Shown: positions 25,084 to 33,773 of the stretch, piece by piece
How the letters are laid out: each line of letters opens with the position of its first letter
Position numbering within the stretch: position 1 is the first letter of the stretch
NCBI GenBank assembly: GCA_910576555.1
Contig: CAJTIY010000004.1
Coordinates: 1 to 64,000, forward strand
Reading direction: 5' to 3'
Length of the DNA stretch: 64,000 nucleotides
From: an uncultured Alistipes sp.
GTDB taxonomy: Bacteria; Bacteroidota; Bacteroidia; Bacteroidales; Rikenellaceae
The notes under the pieces: model-generated
Told to the model about the DNA's origin: nothing
The model's input: the letters and a program-made list of their open reading frames with translations, nothing else
The model's database searches: none
Made by a program: the position numbers and the translations under genes

Positions 25084-26568
25084 ATGGCAAAGGAACTCAA
25101 AGACCTCACCAAATCCGACGAGAACTACTCGCAGTGGTACAACGACTTGGTGGTGAAAGCCGGACTGGCCGAGAATTCGGCCGTCCGCGGATGTATGGTC
25201 ATCAAACCCTACGGCTACGCCATCTGGGAGAAGATGCACGACGCGCTGGACAAGATGTTCAAGGAGACGGGGCACCAGAATGCCTACTTCCCGCTGTTCA
25301 TCCCCAAGTCGTTCTTCTCGAAGGAGGCCCACCATGTCGAGGGCTTCGCCAAAGAGTGCGCCGTGGTGACGCACTACCGGCTGAAAAACGACCCCGAAGG
25401 CAAGGGCGTCGTGGTCGATCCCGACGCCAAGCTGGAGGAGGAGCTCATCGTGCGCCCCACCTCGGAGACGATCATCTGGAACACCTATAAGAACTGGATC
25501 CAGTCTTACCGCGACCTGCCGATCCTCTGCAACCAGTGGGCCAACGTCGTACGCTGGGAGATGCGCACGCGCCTGTTCCTGCGCACGGCCGAATTCCTCT
25601 GGCAGGAGGGCCACACGGCCCACGCCACGCGCGAGGAGGCGATCGAGGAGGCCACGAGGATGATCCACGTCTACGAGCGCTTCGCGCGGGAGTGGATGGC
25701 CGTGCCGGTGGTCGTGGGCCACAAGTCGCCCAACGAACGCTTCGCCGGCGCCGAGGACACGCTGACGATCGAGGCGCTGATGCAGGACGGCAAGGCGCTG
25801 CAGAGCGGAACGTCGCACTTCTTGGGACAGAATTTCGCCAAAGCCTTCGACGTGCAGTACGTCAACAAGGAGGGCAAACTCGAATACGTGTGGGCCACCT
25901 CGTGGGGCGTCTCCACCCGCCTGATGGGCGCGCTGATCATGGCCCACTCGGACAACAACGGACTCGTGCTGCCGCCGAAGCTGGCGCCGATCCAAGTGGC
26001 TATGGTGCCGATCTACAAGACGGCCGAGCAGCTCGCCGAGATCGTCGCCCGCTTCGAGACGATCGCCGCGGCGCTCCGCGCGAAGGGCATCTCGGTGAAG
26101 ATCGACGACCGCGACAACGTACGCCCCGGCTTCAAGTTCGCCGAGTACGAACTCAAGGGCGTGCCCGTGCGTCTGGCGATGGGCGGCCGCGATCTGGAGA
26201 ACGGCACCGTGGAGCTCGTGCGCCGCGACACGCTCGAGAAGGAGACCCTGCCGCAGGAGGGCCTCGCCGAGACGATCGAACGGCTGATGACCGACATTCA
26301 GGAGAACATCTACCGCAAAGCGCAGACGTTCCGCGACTCGATGATCACGAAGGTCGACACGTGGGAGGAGTTCAAGCGCGTCCTCGACGAAAAAGGCGGC
26401 TTCATCGCGGCCCACTGGGACGGCACGCCGGAGACCGAAGTGGCGATCAAGGATGCCACGAAAGCCACGATCCGCTGCATCCCGGTCGACGCACCGGACG
26501 AGGAGGGCACCTGCATCTTCTCTGGCAAGCCGTCGCACCGCCGCGTGCTCTTCGCCCGCAGCTACTAA
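25084..26568 (+). CDS. proS: prolyl-tRNA synthetase (archaeal/eukaryotic type)
   Basis: Charges tRNA-Pro with proline. At 494 aa it belongs to the shorter ProS type 3 (without the editing insertion of the E. coli-type enzyme). Class II motifs are visible: RPTSETIIWNTYKNWI, motif 2 in RLFLRTAEFLWQEGHTAHAT, motif 3 in TSWGVSTRLMGALI, then an anticodon-binding domain from ~residue 300 (VAMVPIYKT...) and the C-terminal domain ending in SY, typical for this type. It is monocistronic between two terminators. Confidence 0.97.
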   Translation: MAKELKDLTKSDENYSQWYNDLVVKAGLAENSAVRGCMVIKPYGYAIWEKMHDALDKMFKETGHQNAYFPLFIPKSFFSKEAHHVEGFAKECAVVTHYRLKNDPEGKGVVVDPDAKLEEELIVRPTSETIIWNTYKNWIQSYRDLPILCNQWANVVRWEMRTRLFLRTAEFLWQEGHTAHATREEAIEEATRMIHVYERFAREWMAVPVVVGHKSPNERFAGAEDTLTIEALMQDGKALQSGTSHFLGQNFAKAFDVQYVNKEGKLEYVWATSWGVSTRLMGALIMAHSDNNGLVLPPKLAPIQVAMVPIYKTAEQLAEIVARFETIAAALRAKGISVKIDDRDNVRPGFKFAEYELKGVPVRLAMGGRDLENGTVELVRRDTLEKETLPQEGLAETIERLMTDIQENIYRKAQTFRDSMITKVDTWEEFKRVLDEKGGFIAAHWDGTPETEVAIKDATKATIRCIPVDAPDEEGTCIFSGKPSHRRVLFARSY

Positions 26569-26587
26569 ACGCTTCGCACCCTCTTGT

Positions 26588-26628
26588 CCGCCCCGCAGGA
26601 ATCGCGTTCCTGCGGGGCGGTTCGTTTT
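26588..26628 (+). terminator. intrinsic terminator of proS
   Basis: Stem CGCCCCGCAGGAA/TTCCTGCGGGGCG with short loop, followed by TTCGTTTT, 20 bp after the stop codon. Confidence 0.9.
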
Positions 26629-27037
26629 GCACCGAGCGGGCAAGACACACCCGCACCGACCGCCGGGTCCGCCCCGCCGCACCGCCCTCCTGCACGCGAA
26701 CACCGCACCGTCCCTGCCCGCCGTCACCGATGCCCTCCTCGCTGCAAACAGCCGCCGCAGGGTCCTCTCCGCCGGCTCCCCATACCGCCTCACGCCGAAT
26801 ACCGCCGCAACCGCACGACATCATCTCCATCTCACGCCACCGCCGCCCCTTGCCGCAGTGTCCCCCGCAAAACACCGGCCGCCGTGCGTTTCACCCCGCA
26901 CTTCGGACGTTTCGCCCCGCAGTCGTTCACGACGGAATCGATGCTTCGACCCTCGCCGGAGGCCTCTGCGGCATGAATTTTGCTTAAAATCCGCACCGAA
27001 GCGGAGTGCGAAACGGTCCGCGCGGAGGTGCATGCGA
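26629..27037. other. C-rich non-coding spacer
   Basis: About 400 bp with no credible gene. The plus strand is very C-rich up to ~26980. Open frames encode Arg/Pro/Thr-rich nonsense on either strand. Confidence 0.6.
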
Positions 27038-27069
27038 TTTGGATTTCCCGAAAAAAGTCGCTACCTTGC
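27038..27069 (+). promoter_or_regulatory. promoter of the sigma factor gene
   Basis: TTTG (27038-27041), 20-bp spacer, TACCTTGC (27062-27069, lacks one T of the -7 consensus). The leader would be about 110 nt. Confidence 0.6.
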
Positions 27070-27186
27070 ACACGGAAGCCGCCGGAGGAAGCTCCGGATA
27101 CGACTCCGCAATCGAAACGTCGAACCGTAAAAAACGAACGCCTATCGGGAAAATCGCTACTCTTATTCATTAAAGAAGACAAGAGT

Positions 27187-27771
27187 ATGAACGTGCAAGT
27201 GTCCAGCGACCGAGCTTTGCTCAATGCCTACCTTGCGGGGAACCGGGGCGCCATATCCGAACTGATCGATCGGCACAGCCGTCGTGTACGGGATTACATC
27301 CGTATGATGGTGAAGGACCGCGATGCGGCCGACGACATCTTCCAAGAGACTTTCATCAAAGCCGTCCGCGTCATCGACGAGGGCCGGTATACCGATAGCG
27401 GGAAATTTCTCTCGTGGGTGCTCCGCATCGCCCACAATCAGGTGATCGACTACTTCCGCGCCCAGCGTCAGAACCGCGCCGTGACCGAGGCCGAAGCCGG
27501 CTTCGACATGCTCGGCACGCTGAAGTTCGCCGAACGCACGATCGAAGACGATATCGTCTGCGCACAAATCGAGCAGGACATCCGCGCACTGGTGAGCCAG
27601 CTGCCCGAAGAGCAGCGCGAGGTGGTGATGATGCGCTACTATGCCGGGATGAGCTTCAAGGAGATCGCCGAGCAGACCGACGTGAGCATCAACACGGCAC
27701 TCGGCCGCATGCGCTATGCGCTGATCAACCTGAGGCGCATGATCAAGGAAAAAAATCTGGTTTTGAGCTGA
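27187..27771 (+). CDS. RNA polymerase sigma factor, sigma-70 family (ECF type)
   Basis: A 194-aa sigma factor with only regions 2 and 4. Region 2 includes RVRDYIRMMVKDRDAADDIFQETFIKA and the -10-binding FLSWVLRIAHNQVIDYFRAQ helix; region 4 has LPEEQREVVMMRYYAGMSFKEIAEQTDVSINTALGRMRYAL. The ATG at 27187 begins just before region 2; the longer frame upstream includes the leader. A 48-aa acidic protein follows after 63 bp; no classic anti-sigma gene is adjacent. Close relatives in Bacteroidota are housekeeping-like RpoE homologues. Confidence 0.93.
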   Translation: MNVQVSSDRALLNAYLAGNRGAISELIDRHSRRVRDYIRMMVKDRDAADDIFQETFIKAVRVIDEGRYTDSGKFLSWVLRIAHNQVIDYFRAQRQNRAVTEAEAGFDMLGTLKFAERTIEDDIVCAQIEQDIRALVSQLPEEQREVVMMRYYAGMSFKEIAEQTDVSINTALGRMRYALINLRRMIKEKNLVLS

Positions 27772-27834
27772 TCGCCGTACAATATTTGCCGTTCGCGGAA
27801 CGTTTATCGAGTAACAACGCTAAAACAGTCGCCT

Positions 27835-27981
27835 ATGGAGGAAATCGACGCGAACAAACGGTTCAACGACATCTCCGATGAAGAGGACCTGATCATGCGC
27901 GAGGTGATACGGGAGGATGCGGATCTCTGCTATCTTCACCATTACCTCTCGGAGGTCTTCCGAAAGGGAGATAATTTTTAA
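27835..27981 (+). CDS. 48-aa acidic protein downstream of the sigma factor
   Basis: ATG at 27835 opens 48 codons: MEEIDANKRFNDISDEED... ending ...VFRKGDNF, TAA at 27979-27981. It is rich in Glu/Asp, predicted helical, with a motif YLHHYLSEVF. The GGAG right after the ATG and the terminator 20 bp after the stop support a real small gene co-transcribed with the sigma factor. No known family recognised; a role in modulating the sigma factor is only a guess. Confidence 0.65.
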   Translation: MEEIDANKRFNDISDEEDLIMREVIREDADLCYLHHYLSEVFRKGDNF

Positions 27982-28000
27982 GGGTTAATTTTTGATGGGG

Positions 28001-28033
28001 AGAGGAGTCGCACGGCGGCTCCTCTTGTTTTTC
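28001..28033 (+). terminator. intrinsic terminator of the sigma factor operon
   Basis: Stem AGAGGAGTCGC/GCGGCTCCTCT (one G-T pair), ACG loop, followed by TGTTTTT. Confidence 0.88.
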
Positions 28034-28340
28034 CTCGCAGCGCGACGCTCCGCCGGCCCCTTCGATCCGGCCCGGCTCCGGGCGATCCCGCGACGCGCGC
28101 CCCGACCGAATCGCCACCCGCGGCCGCTTCCCGGCCATGTCCCCGTCTTTTCCCGGCCGCATCCCAGTTGCCTCCCGACCGCATTCCGACCACATTCGGA
28201 CAGCTTTCCCTCCCGACCTCCCGCCAACATCCCGGCAATCGGCGGCCGCAATCCGGCCCGTCGCATCGCCCCGTCACGTCCGTTCAGCCCGTCAGTTCGC
28301 CCCGACGGAACGGCACCTCAACGCACCGCCCGAACGCACC
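28034..28340. other. C-rich non-coding spacer
   Basis: About 300 bp between convergent transcription units; nothing recognisable. The plus strand is C-rich. Confidence 0.6.
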
Positions 28341-28371
28341 GCACCCCGCAGCTCGTTCGGCTGCGGGGTGC
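28341..28371 (-). terminator. hairpin downstream of the HdeD-like gene
   Basis: Perfect 11-bp stem GCACCCCGCAG/CTGCGGGGTGC with nine-base loop, 23 bp after the stop codon on the minus strand. No T-tract. Confidence 0.65.
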
Positions 28372-28393
28372 GCTATGAACATGCGTCGGGAAC

Positions 28394-28999
28394 CTATTTC
28401 CGCTCCCCTTCGCGGCAGCGACCGGGGCAACGGTGCGCGCGGCGCAGCTGCAGGGCGAACGAGCATGCGGCGAGGCCCGCGAACAGCAGCGAGACGCCGA
28501 CCCATACCACCACGGCGGCGCTGCCTACGACCAACGGCTGGAACAGCACCCACAGGGCGCACAACACGAGCAGGATACCGCTGAAAATCGTCCAGCCCGA
28601 ACCCGGAACCTCCATCGTCTGCATGTCGCCGCCGAGGCCCACGGCCCAGAAGCCGCGCATCAGCAGCCAGAACCCGAGGAAGAGCGGCATGGTGACGGCC
28701 GAAAGCCCCACGTTGAAGATGAGGATCACGCCGAGCACGATTTCGATGATACCGCCGGCGAGCAGCCATCCGCGCCCCGTGACGAAATGGCGGTTGGCCG
28801 TGGAGAGCACGACCTCCAGCACGCCCGAGACGAGCATCGCCCAGCCGAACAGCACCGCCATGCCCAGATAGCTCTGCGCCGGGTAGATGAATACTGCGAT
28901 ACCGAGCAGGAAGAGCACGATACCGATGAGCAGCGACAGCCACCAGTAGCGGACCGCCTGCTTCGAATTTTCGATCAGAGAAGAGATGTTGTGTACCAT
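28394..28999 (-). CDS. HdeD/DUF308 family membrane protein
   Basis: A 201-aa inner-membrane protein with six hydrophobic segments arranged as repeated pairs, as in HdeD (E. coli acid-resistance membrane protein) and DUF308 proteins. Visible features: WWLSLLIGIVLFLLGIAVFIYP, GWAMLVSGVLEVVLS, GRGWLLAGGIIEIVLGVILI and GFWLLMRGFWAVG. The ATG at 28999 (MVHNISSLIE) is chosen over an upstream TTG. It is monocistronic. The function in Bacteroidota is unknown. Confidence 0.88.
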   Translation of the reverse strand: MVHNISSLIENSKQAVRYWWLSLLIGIVLFLLGIAVFIYPAQSYLGMAVLFGWAMLVSGVLEVVLSTANRHFVTGRGWLLAGGIIEIVLGVILIFNVGLSAVTMPLFLGFWLLMRGFWAVGLGGDMQTMEVPGSGWTIFSGILLVLCALWVLFQPLVVGSAAVVVWVGVSLLFAGLAACSFALQLRRAHRCPGRCREGERK

Positions 29000-29039
29000 A
29001 AAGATCGGTGTTTGCCCCTCTCCGAGCAAACCGCGTACC

Positions 29040-29071
29040 AAAAAGCGGAGCGTACCCGAAGGTCGCTCCGC
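29040..29071 (-). terminator. intrinsic terminator of the hexosaminidase gene
   Basis: Stem GCGGAGCG/CGCTCCGC extended by ACC/GGT around a TTCG tetraloop, one bulged A, then five T on the minus strand. Confidence 0.87.
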
Positions 29072-29099
29072 CCGTTCGCCGTCGCAGCGGTGCCGCCGG

Positions 29100-31427
29100 C
29101 TACTCGATGCCGATCTCGTCCACGAAGAGGAATCCCGGCGTCCCGGCGCCCCAGCTGTGCCAAGCGGGAATGACGTGCTCGCAGCCGAGCGTCACCTTCA
29201 CGTAGCGCGCCTCGACAGGCTCGAAGGCGATCCGGTGGGGATATACGCCGTTTTTGTCGCCGTCCGCCATCGCGGGATACTCCTCCGCAGCCACCTCCGC
29301 ATAGCGCTCGCCGTCGTTCGACACCTCCACTTTGAAGCTGCGGGCGTCGAAACACCCTTCGCCGATGTGGACGCACACCTGCGCCGCGGCCTGCGCGATC
29401 GTCGCCGGAGCCCCGAGGTCGATCACGGCCACGAGGTCTGTGTCGAAAAAGCCGATCCAGCGGCCCGTGCGGAAGTTGTCCGTACCCTTCAGACCGTCGG
29501 CGAGCAGCTGGCCGCCGGCATAGCGATAGGAGGGATGCGGCTCGGCGAGCAGCGTCACGGGACACGCTGTCGAGCGGGTGTAGTCCACGCGGTAGGTCGA
29601 GGGCTCGCAGGGCGTCGCGCGCTCGGCCACAGCGGCGAGGGTCGCCGAGGAGGCGATGCGCACGGGCTCCCCGTAGGCGAGCCCTTTCGTCGCGGGATCG
29701 GTGCCGTCGAGCGTGTAGCGGATCGGCGCGCCGCCCAGCGTCGTCAGCTTGGCCGTCACCTCGCGCGTGTCGAGATCGACGCCGAACTCGGCATCGACGC
29801 CGAGCAGGTGCTTCGCGTAGTTATATCCGTAGCGGTCGTAGATGCGCATCATGCGCGGCAGACGATCCATCATCGAGTCGTAGTCCTTCCGCTCGGGACG
29901 GCTCCACTGCACCTCGCACAGCGCGGCCAGACGGGGCAGGATCATATACTCGGCATGCTCGGGCGTGGTGATGTACTCGGTCCAGAGATTGGCCTGCACG
30001 CCCCGGATCAGCCGCTGCTCGGCCTCGGTCAGCTGCGTCGACATCGGTTCGTAGCGGTAGACCGCCTCGAAGGGAACGTATCCGCCGATGCCGAGCGGCT
30101 CCTTATCGGTGTCGCGCGTCTGGTAGTAGTCGAAATAGAGGTAGCTGTTGGGCGTCATCACCACCTCGTGGCCCTTGCGCGCCGCCTCGATGCCGCCGGC
30201 CTCGCCGCGCCACGACATGACCATCACCTCCTGCGGAATGCCGCCCTCGAGGATCTCGTCCCAGCCCAGCACGCGGCGTCCCCGCTCGGCGAGGTAGCGT
30301 GCCACGCGCTGCGTGAAGTAGCTCTGCAGCTCCTGCTCGGCCGTGTGGTTCGCCGTCGCGCGCAGCCCCTCGGCCCGGATGCGGGACTGACAGCGCGGAC
30401 ACACCGCCCAGCGCACCTTCGGACACTCGTCGCCGCCGATGTGGATCACCTCCGAGGGGAAGATGTCGAGCACCTCGTCCAGCACCCCTTCGACGAAGGC
30501 GAAGGTCTCCTCGCGTCCGGCGCAGAGCACATCGTCGGCCACGCCCCACTGGCCCCATACGGCATACCCTTCGCCGCGGCATCCCAGCTCGGGATAGGCC
30601 GTCAGCGCAGCGAGCATGTGGCCGGGCATGTCGATCTCCGGCACGATCGTGATGTGCCGCTCGGCGGCGTAGGCCACGATTTCGCGCGCCTCCTCCTGCG
30701 TATAGAATCCGCCGTGGGGCGTGCCGTCGTATTCGCCCGAGTTATGGCCGATCACCGTCTCGGCACGCACCGAACCCACCTCGGTCAGACGCGGATAGTT
30801 TTTGATTTCGAGGCGCCAGCCCTGATCGTCGGTCAGGTGCCAGTGCAGGCGGTTGCAGTTGTGCAGTGCCAGCAGGTCGATCAGCCGCTTCACGAAGTCG
30901 GCCGGGAAGAAGTGGCGCGAGCAGTCGAAGTGCAGACCGCGGTACCCGAACCGGGGCGCATCGTCGATCCGCACCGCCGCCAGCTCCACGGCCGAAACGG
31001 GCTCTGCGGGGAGCGATTTGCGCAGCGTCTGGATGCCGTAGAAGACACCCGCATCGCTGGCGCCCTCGATCGTCACGCCGTCGGCCCCGATCGTGAGCCG
31101 GTAGGCCTCGGGCGATTCGGCGTCGAGCCCCGTCGTGAGCCGGATATCCTTGCCGGCGGGAGCCTCGCCCGCCGGTGCGATCGCCGGCTCGATGCCCGTC
31201 AGCTCGGCGACATACTGCCGCAGGAATTCGGCATTGCGGAGCATCGGCTCGTCGTCCGTGGCGCAGACGATCCGCGTCGACGCATCGAGCACGAAGGGCG
31301 CCGCAGCCTCGTCCGCCTCGATCGCGGCGGGACGGGGAATCACCTCGCCCGGCTGTGCGACCTGCGCGGTCCGCCCGCAGGAAAAGGCCGCCGCGGCGAC
31401 CGTAAGGACCAGAAGAGTTCGTTTCAT
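29100..31427 (-). CDS. beta-N-acetylhexosaminidase, GH20, lipoprotein
   Basis: A 775-aa exo-glycosidase removing terminal N-acetyl-glucosamine/galactosamine residues from glycans. Lipoprotein signal with FSC (Cys17). The GH20b N-terminal domain (~30-155) is followed by the catalytic TIM barrel: GYRGLHFDCSRHFFP, HWHLTDDQGWRLEIK, PEIDMPGHM, and the catalytic pair Asp333-Glu334 in HIGGDECPK. A chitobiase C-terminal-like domain (~545-600) and an F5/8 type C (galactose-binding-like) domain (~625-775) follow. Probably used for host mucin or N-glycan degradation. It has a perfect promoter and its own terminator. Confidence 0.95.
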   Translation of the reverse strand: MKRTLLVLTVAAAAFSCGRTAQVAQPGEVIPRPAAIEADEAAAPFVLDASTRIVCATDDEPMLRNAEFLRQYVAELTGIEPAIAPAGEAPAGKDIRLTTGLDAESPEAYRLTIGADGVTIEGASDAGVFYGIQTLRKSLPAEPVSAVELAAVRIDDAPRFGYRGLHFDCSRHFFPADFVKRLIDLLALHNCNRLHWHLTDDQGWRLEIKNYPRLTEVGSVRAETVIGHNSGEYDGTPHGGFYTQEEAREIVAYAAERHITIVPEIDMPGHMLAALTAYPELGCRGEGYAVWGQWGVADDVLCAGREETFAFVEGVLDEVLDIFPSEVIHIGGDECPKVRWAVCPRCQSRIRAEGLRATANHTAEQELQSYFTQRVARYLAERGRRVLGWDEILEGGIPQEVMVMSWRGEAGGIEAARKGHEVVMTPNSYLYFDYYQTRDTDKEPLGIGGYVPFEAVYRYEPMSTQLTEAEQRLIRGVQANLWTEYITTPEHAEYMILPRLAALCEVQWSRPERKDYDSMMDRLPRMMRIYDRYGYNYAKHLLGVDAEFGVDLDTREVTAKLTTLGGAPIRYTLDGTDPATKGLAYGEPVRIASSATLAAVAERATPCEPSTYRVDYTRSTACPVTLLAEPHPSYRYAGGQLLADGLKGTDNFRTGRWIGFFDTDLVAVIDLGAPATIAQAAAQVCVHIGEGCFDARSFKVEVSNDGERYAEVAAEEYPAMADGDKNGVYPHRIAFEPVEARYVKVTLGCEHVIPAWHSWGAGTPGFLFVDEIGIE

Positions 31428-31469
31428 GGGAAAATCGTATTGAATAAGGTTAGTACGTATTCTTATCGG

Positions 31470-31501
31470 TAAAGATAGCATTTTTTCACCGGACCGCCAA
31501 A
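31470..31501 (-). promoter_or_regulatory. promoter of the hexosaminidase gene
   Basis: Minus strand TTTG (31501-31498), 20-bp spacer, TATCTTTA (31477-31470, last base differs). Confidence 0.68.
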
Positions 31502-31569
31502 CCCCGACGCTGCGGCCGCACCGCCGGCCGCCCGGCGCGCATCGGTGCACGCGACCTTCGCCCCGCGAC

Positions 31570-31609
31570 AAAACGAAGCGGGAAGATTCCGCAACCGGAA
31601 TCTTCCCGC
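31570..31609 (-). terminator. intrinsic terminator of the Cys-rich lipoprotein gene
   Basis: Perfect 13-bp stem GCGGGAAGATTCC/GGAATCTTCCCGC, six-base loop, followed on the minus strand by TTCGTTTT. Confidence 0.88.
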
Positions 31610-31632
31610 CCGATTCGAACGGTCGTGCGCAA

Positions 31633-31878
31633 TTACTCGTTGCAGCACGCGCCCTCGGCCTTCTCGCAAGGAGTCTCGCACTCGGCGCAGTCGGTCGAGT
31701 CGCACTTCTCGCAGCAAGCCTCCTCGGCAGCAGCCTCTACGGCCTCGGTTGCGGGAGCCTCCGTAGCCTCGGTTGCGGGAGCCTCCGTAGCCTCGGCTGC
31801 GGGCTTCGTCGTGTTACCGCCGCAGCTTACCATAGCCGCAGCACAGAGAACGATCGCGAAAGAGAAGATCTTCTTCAT
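31633..31878 (-). CDS. small Cys-rich lipoprotein
   Basis: An 81-aa protein of unknown function. The signal peptide ends in MVSC (Cys19). Residues ~27-50 are an Ala/Glu/Thr low-complexity linker made of EAPATEAT-like repeats, and the last 28 residues hold eight cysteines (CCEKCDSTDCAECETPCEKAEGACC pattern is split as CC-x2-C-x4-C-x2-C-x3-C-x6-CC). That spacing suggests a metal-binding or disulfide-rich head held at the membrane. A perfect promoter and strong terminator make it an independent, probably well-expressed gene. Confidence 0.85.
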   Translation of the reverse strand: MKKIFSFAIVLCAAAMVSCGGNTTKPAAEATEAPATEATEAPATEAVEAAAEEACCEKCDSTDCAECETPCEKAEGACCNE

Positions 31879-31915
31879 AACTTTACAATGTTTGCGTTAG
31901 TATTTTACAACGGCG

Positions 31916-31946
31916 CAAAGTTAGCCATTCGGCCGAGAAATGCAAA
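31916..31946 (-). promoter_or_regulatory. promoter of the Cys-rich lipoprotein gene
   Basis: Minus strand TTTG (31946-31943), 19-bp spacer, TAACTTTG (31923-31916). Confidence 0.8.
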
Positions 31947-32023
31947 GGAAATTCCACGAAATCGCACGGCCGACACGCAGTCGGCGCCTCTCGCCCGCAA
32001 TACGCCCCGGCGCCCCCCTCGCG

Positions 32024-32491
32024 TCAATCCAGCAGATCGGCGAGGGTCAGCTCCTCGCGGATGGGAAAAGCGTTGGGAAAGACCGAAGACAACCGTCCCT
32101 TGAGGATGATGGCCTCTTCGGCGGTGAGGCAATCGCCCGCCTTGACCTTGAAGTAGGGATTCTCGTACACCATGCGCACGCGCACGTCGGGAAAATGCTC
32201 CGCGAGGAGGTTCCGTGCTGCCACAGCTCCGGCGCGCGCATCCTGACCGCTCTGGCCGTTGTCTATATAGACGCAGACGCGGTAGCCACGCAAACGGTTA
32301 CGAGCATGGTCGCGCGCTGCGCGCTGCACGGCCCCGGCGGCCTCGGCATACTCCTCGGCCTCGACCCGCGCACCCTCTGCGGAGGAGGTCGCCAGACGGC
32401 GTTTGAAGGCGTCGAGCGACTGGGCCCGCACCGGGGAGAGGATCGCCGCGAACAGCGCGAGCGACAGCAGGACAAGCGTATGGCGTATCAT
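32024..32491 (-). CDS. SPOR-like domain protein with signal peptide
   Basis: A 155-aa exported protein. Signal peptide at residues 1-23 (ending VRA-Q). The C-terminal ~85 aa follow the SPOR (peptidoglycan-binding) pattern: GYRVCVYIDNG, AARNLLAEHFPDVRVRMVYENPYFKVKAGDCLTAEEAIILKGRLSSVFPNAFPI. SPOR domains bind denuded septal glycan, so a cell-wall role is likely. It overlaps the upstream small lipoprotein gene by four bases (ATGA). Confidence 0.85.
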   Translation of the reverse strand: MIRHTLVLLSLALFAAILSPVRAQSLDAFKRRLATSSAEGARVEAEEYAEAAGAVQRAARDHARNRLRGYRVCVYIDNGQSGQDARAGAVAARNLLAEHFPDVRVRMVYENPYFKVKAGDCLTAEEAIILKGRLSSVFPNAFPIREELTLADLLD

Positions 32492-33003
32492 CGTTTCGGA
32501 TCGAGATAGGTGGCGACGTCGTTCAACGTCAGGCCAAAGATATGCAAAAATTCCGACAAAGGCACCCGCTCGCCCGAAATATGCACGGGCGCCGGCCCTC
32601 CGCGGCCGCTTACGTCGTACGAAACGAAGATCTGCGACATGTCGCCGCCCCGCAACCGCTTCGCCAGCACGTAGAGCGCCAGCGGATCGGCGATGCGGAG
32701 CTGCCATTGCGTCGCGACGCTCATCGTCGTACGCCGCGGCACGCTGACCCCCTCGCGCAGACGGACGTCGCCCACACGGCTCGAACCGTAGTAGACATCG
32801 GCGCGCGCAGCGTCGAGTTCGAGTCCGTAGCCCGAGCCGTTGGCCACGCGCAGCACCGCCTCGACCCCCGTCAAACCCTGCCGTTCGACCCGTTCGATCC
32901 CCTCGAAGCGGACCTTCGCCGCGGCCTTCTCCACAGCCCGCCGGCACGACGGGGCCGAAAGCACCGCCAGCAGCAGGCACAAAATCCATGCAGATCGTCT
33001 CAT
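32488..33003 (-). CDS. small LEA/Ig-like lipoprotein, unknown function
   Basis: A 171-aa protein with a signal peptide ending SAPSC (Cys20). The ~110-residue mature part has LEA14-like features (FEGIERVERQGLTGVEAVLRVANGSGYGLELDAARADVYYGSSRVGDVRL...VSVPRRTTMSVATQWQLRI), as in water-stress type beta-sandwich proteins. Function unknown. It overlaps both neighbours by four bases (ATGA), being the middle of menG - this gene - SPOR gene. Confidence 0.8.
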   Translation of the reverse strand: MRRSAWILCLLLAVLSAPSCRRAVEKAAAKVRFEGIERVERQGLTGVEAVLRVANGSGYGLELDAARADVYYGSSRVGDVRLREGVSVPRRTTMSVATQWQLRIADPLALYVLAKRLRGGDMSQIFVSYDVSGRGGPAPVHISGERVPLSEFLHIFGLTLNDVATYLDPKR

Positions 33004-33722
33004 CGTGTTCCTATATATATTTGTGCGATTCCGAAACTCTGGCTCCGCGCGCGGCACGAGCGGAACCCGGCCCGCTCCATCAGGCGCAGAAACTCCTCGG
33101 GCGGAGGAAACTCGCCGACCGAAGCCGGCAGATAGGTGTAGGCGCGCCGGTCGCGCGAGACGAGCCCTCCGATGCGGGGCAGAATCCGGTAGCTGTAGAA
33201 CTCGTACAGTGCCCGGAACAGCCGGTTGCTGGGCCGCGAGAATTCGAGCACCACCGCCGTGCCTCCCGGCTTCACCACGCGGGCCAGCTCGCGCAGGCCC
33301 GCCTCCAGATCGCCGAAGTTGCGCACGCCGAAGGCCACCGTGGCGGCATCGACGGCGCCGTCGGCCAGCGCGAGCCGTTCGCCGTCGCCCTGCTCCAGCA
33401 CGATCCGCCCGTCCAGTCCGCACGCCGCGACCTTCTTCCGCGCGGCCTCGAGCATCCGCTCCGAGAGATCGACCCCCAGCACCTGCACCCCGGGCAGCGC
33501 ACGGGCCGTGGCGATGGCCAGATCGCCCGTGCCGGTGGCCAGATCGAGCACCCGGTGCGGGCGGCAGCGGCGCAGGATGCGCACGACGCGACACCGCCAC
33601 AGGCGGTCGACGTTCAGCGACAACGTATGGTTCAGCAGGTCGTATCGCGGCGCGATGTTATCGAACATGGCGCGCACCTGCTCCTTCTTGGACTGTTCTT
33701 CGTTATAAGGTTTTACCGTCAT
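33000..33722 (-). CDS. menG: demethylmenaquinone methyltransferase (UbiE/MenG)
   Basis: A 240-aa SAM-dependent methyltransferase carrying out the last step of menaquinone synthesis (demethylmenaquinone to menaquinone). Signatures: MFDNIAPRYDLLNHTLSL, SAM motif VLDLATGTGDLAI, VDLSERML, AFGVRNF and FSRPSNRLFRALYEFYSYRILPRIGGLVS. Menaquinone is the respiratory quinone of Bacteroidota. It overlaps the next gene by four bases and follows the FtsX-like permease gene with a 51-bp gap. Confidence 0.96.
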   Translation of the reverse strand: MTVKPYNEEQSKKEQVRAMFDNIAPRYDLLNHTLSLNVDRLWRCRVVRILRRCRPHRVLDLATGTGDLAIATARALPGVQVLGVDLSERMLEAARKKVAACGLDGRIVLEQGDGERLALADGAVDAATVAFGVRNFGDLEAGLRELARVVKPGGTAVVLEFSRPSNRLFRALYEFYSYRILPRIGGLVSRDRRAYTYLPASVGEFPPPEEFLRLMERAGFRSCRARSQSFGIAQIYIGTR

Positions 33723-33773
33723 ACAATTTCGTTTTAGCCGTTTGCCGGCCGCCGCCCCTCGCGGGCACGGCGG

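Noticed and set aside
22005..25112. 1035-codon open frame on the minus strand
   Set aside because: Antisense to the repeat-rich lipoprotein and the porin, which both have signal peptides and clear families; the translation is Val/Ala/Arg/Glu-rich without domains, as expected from GC-rich antisense DNA.
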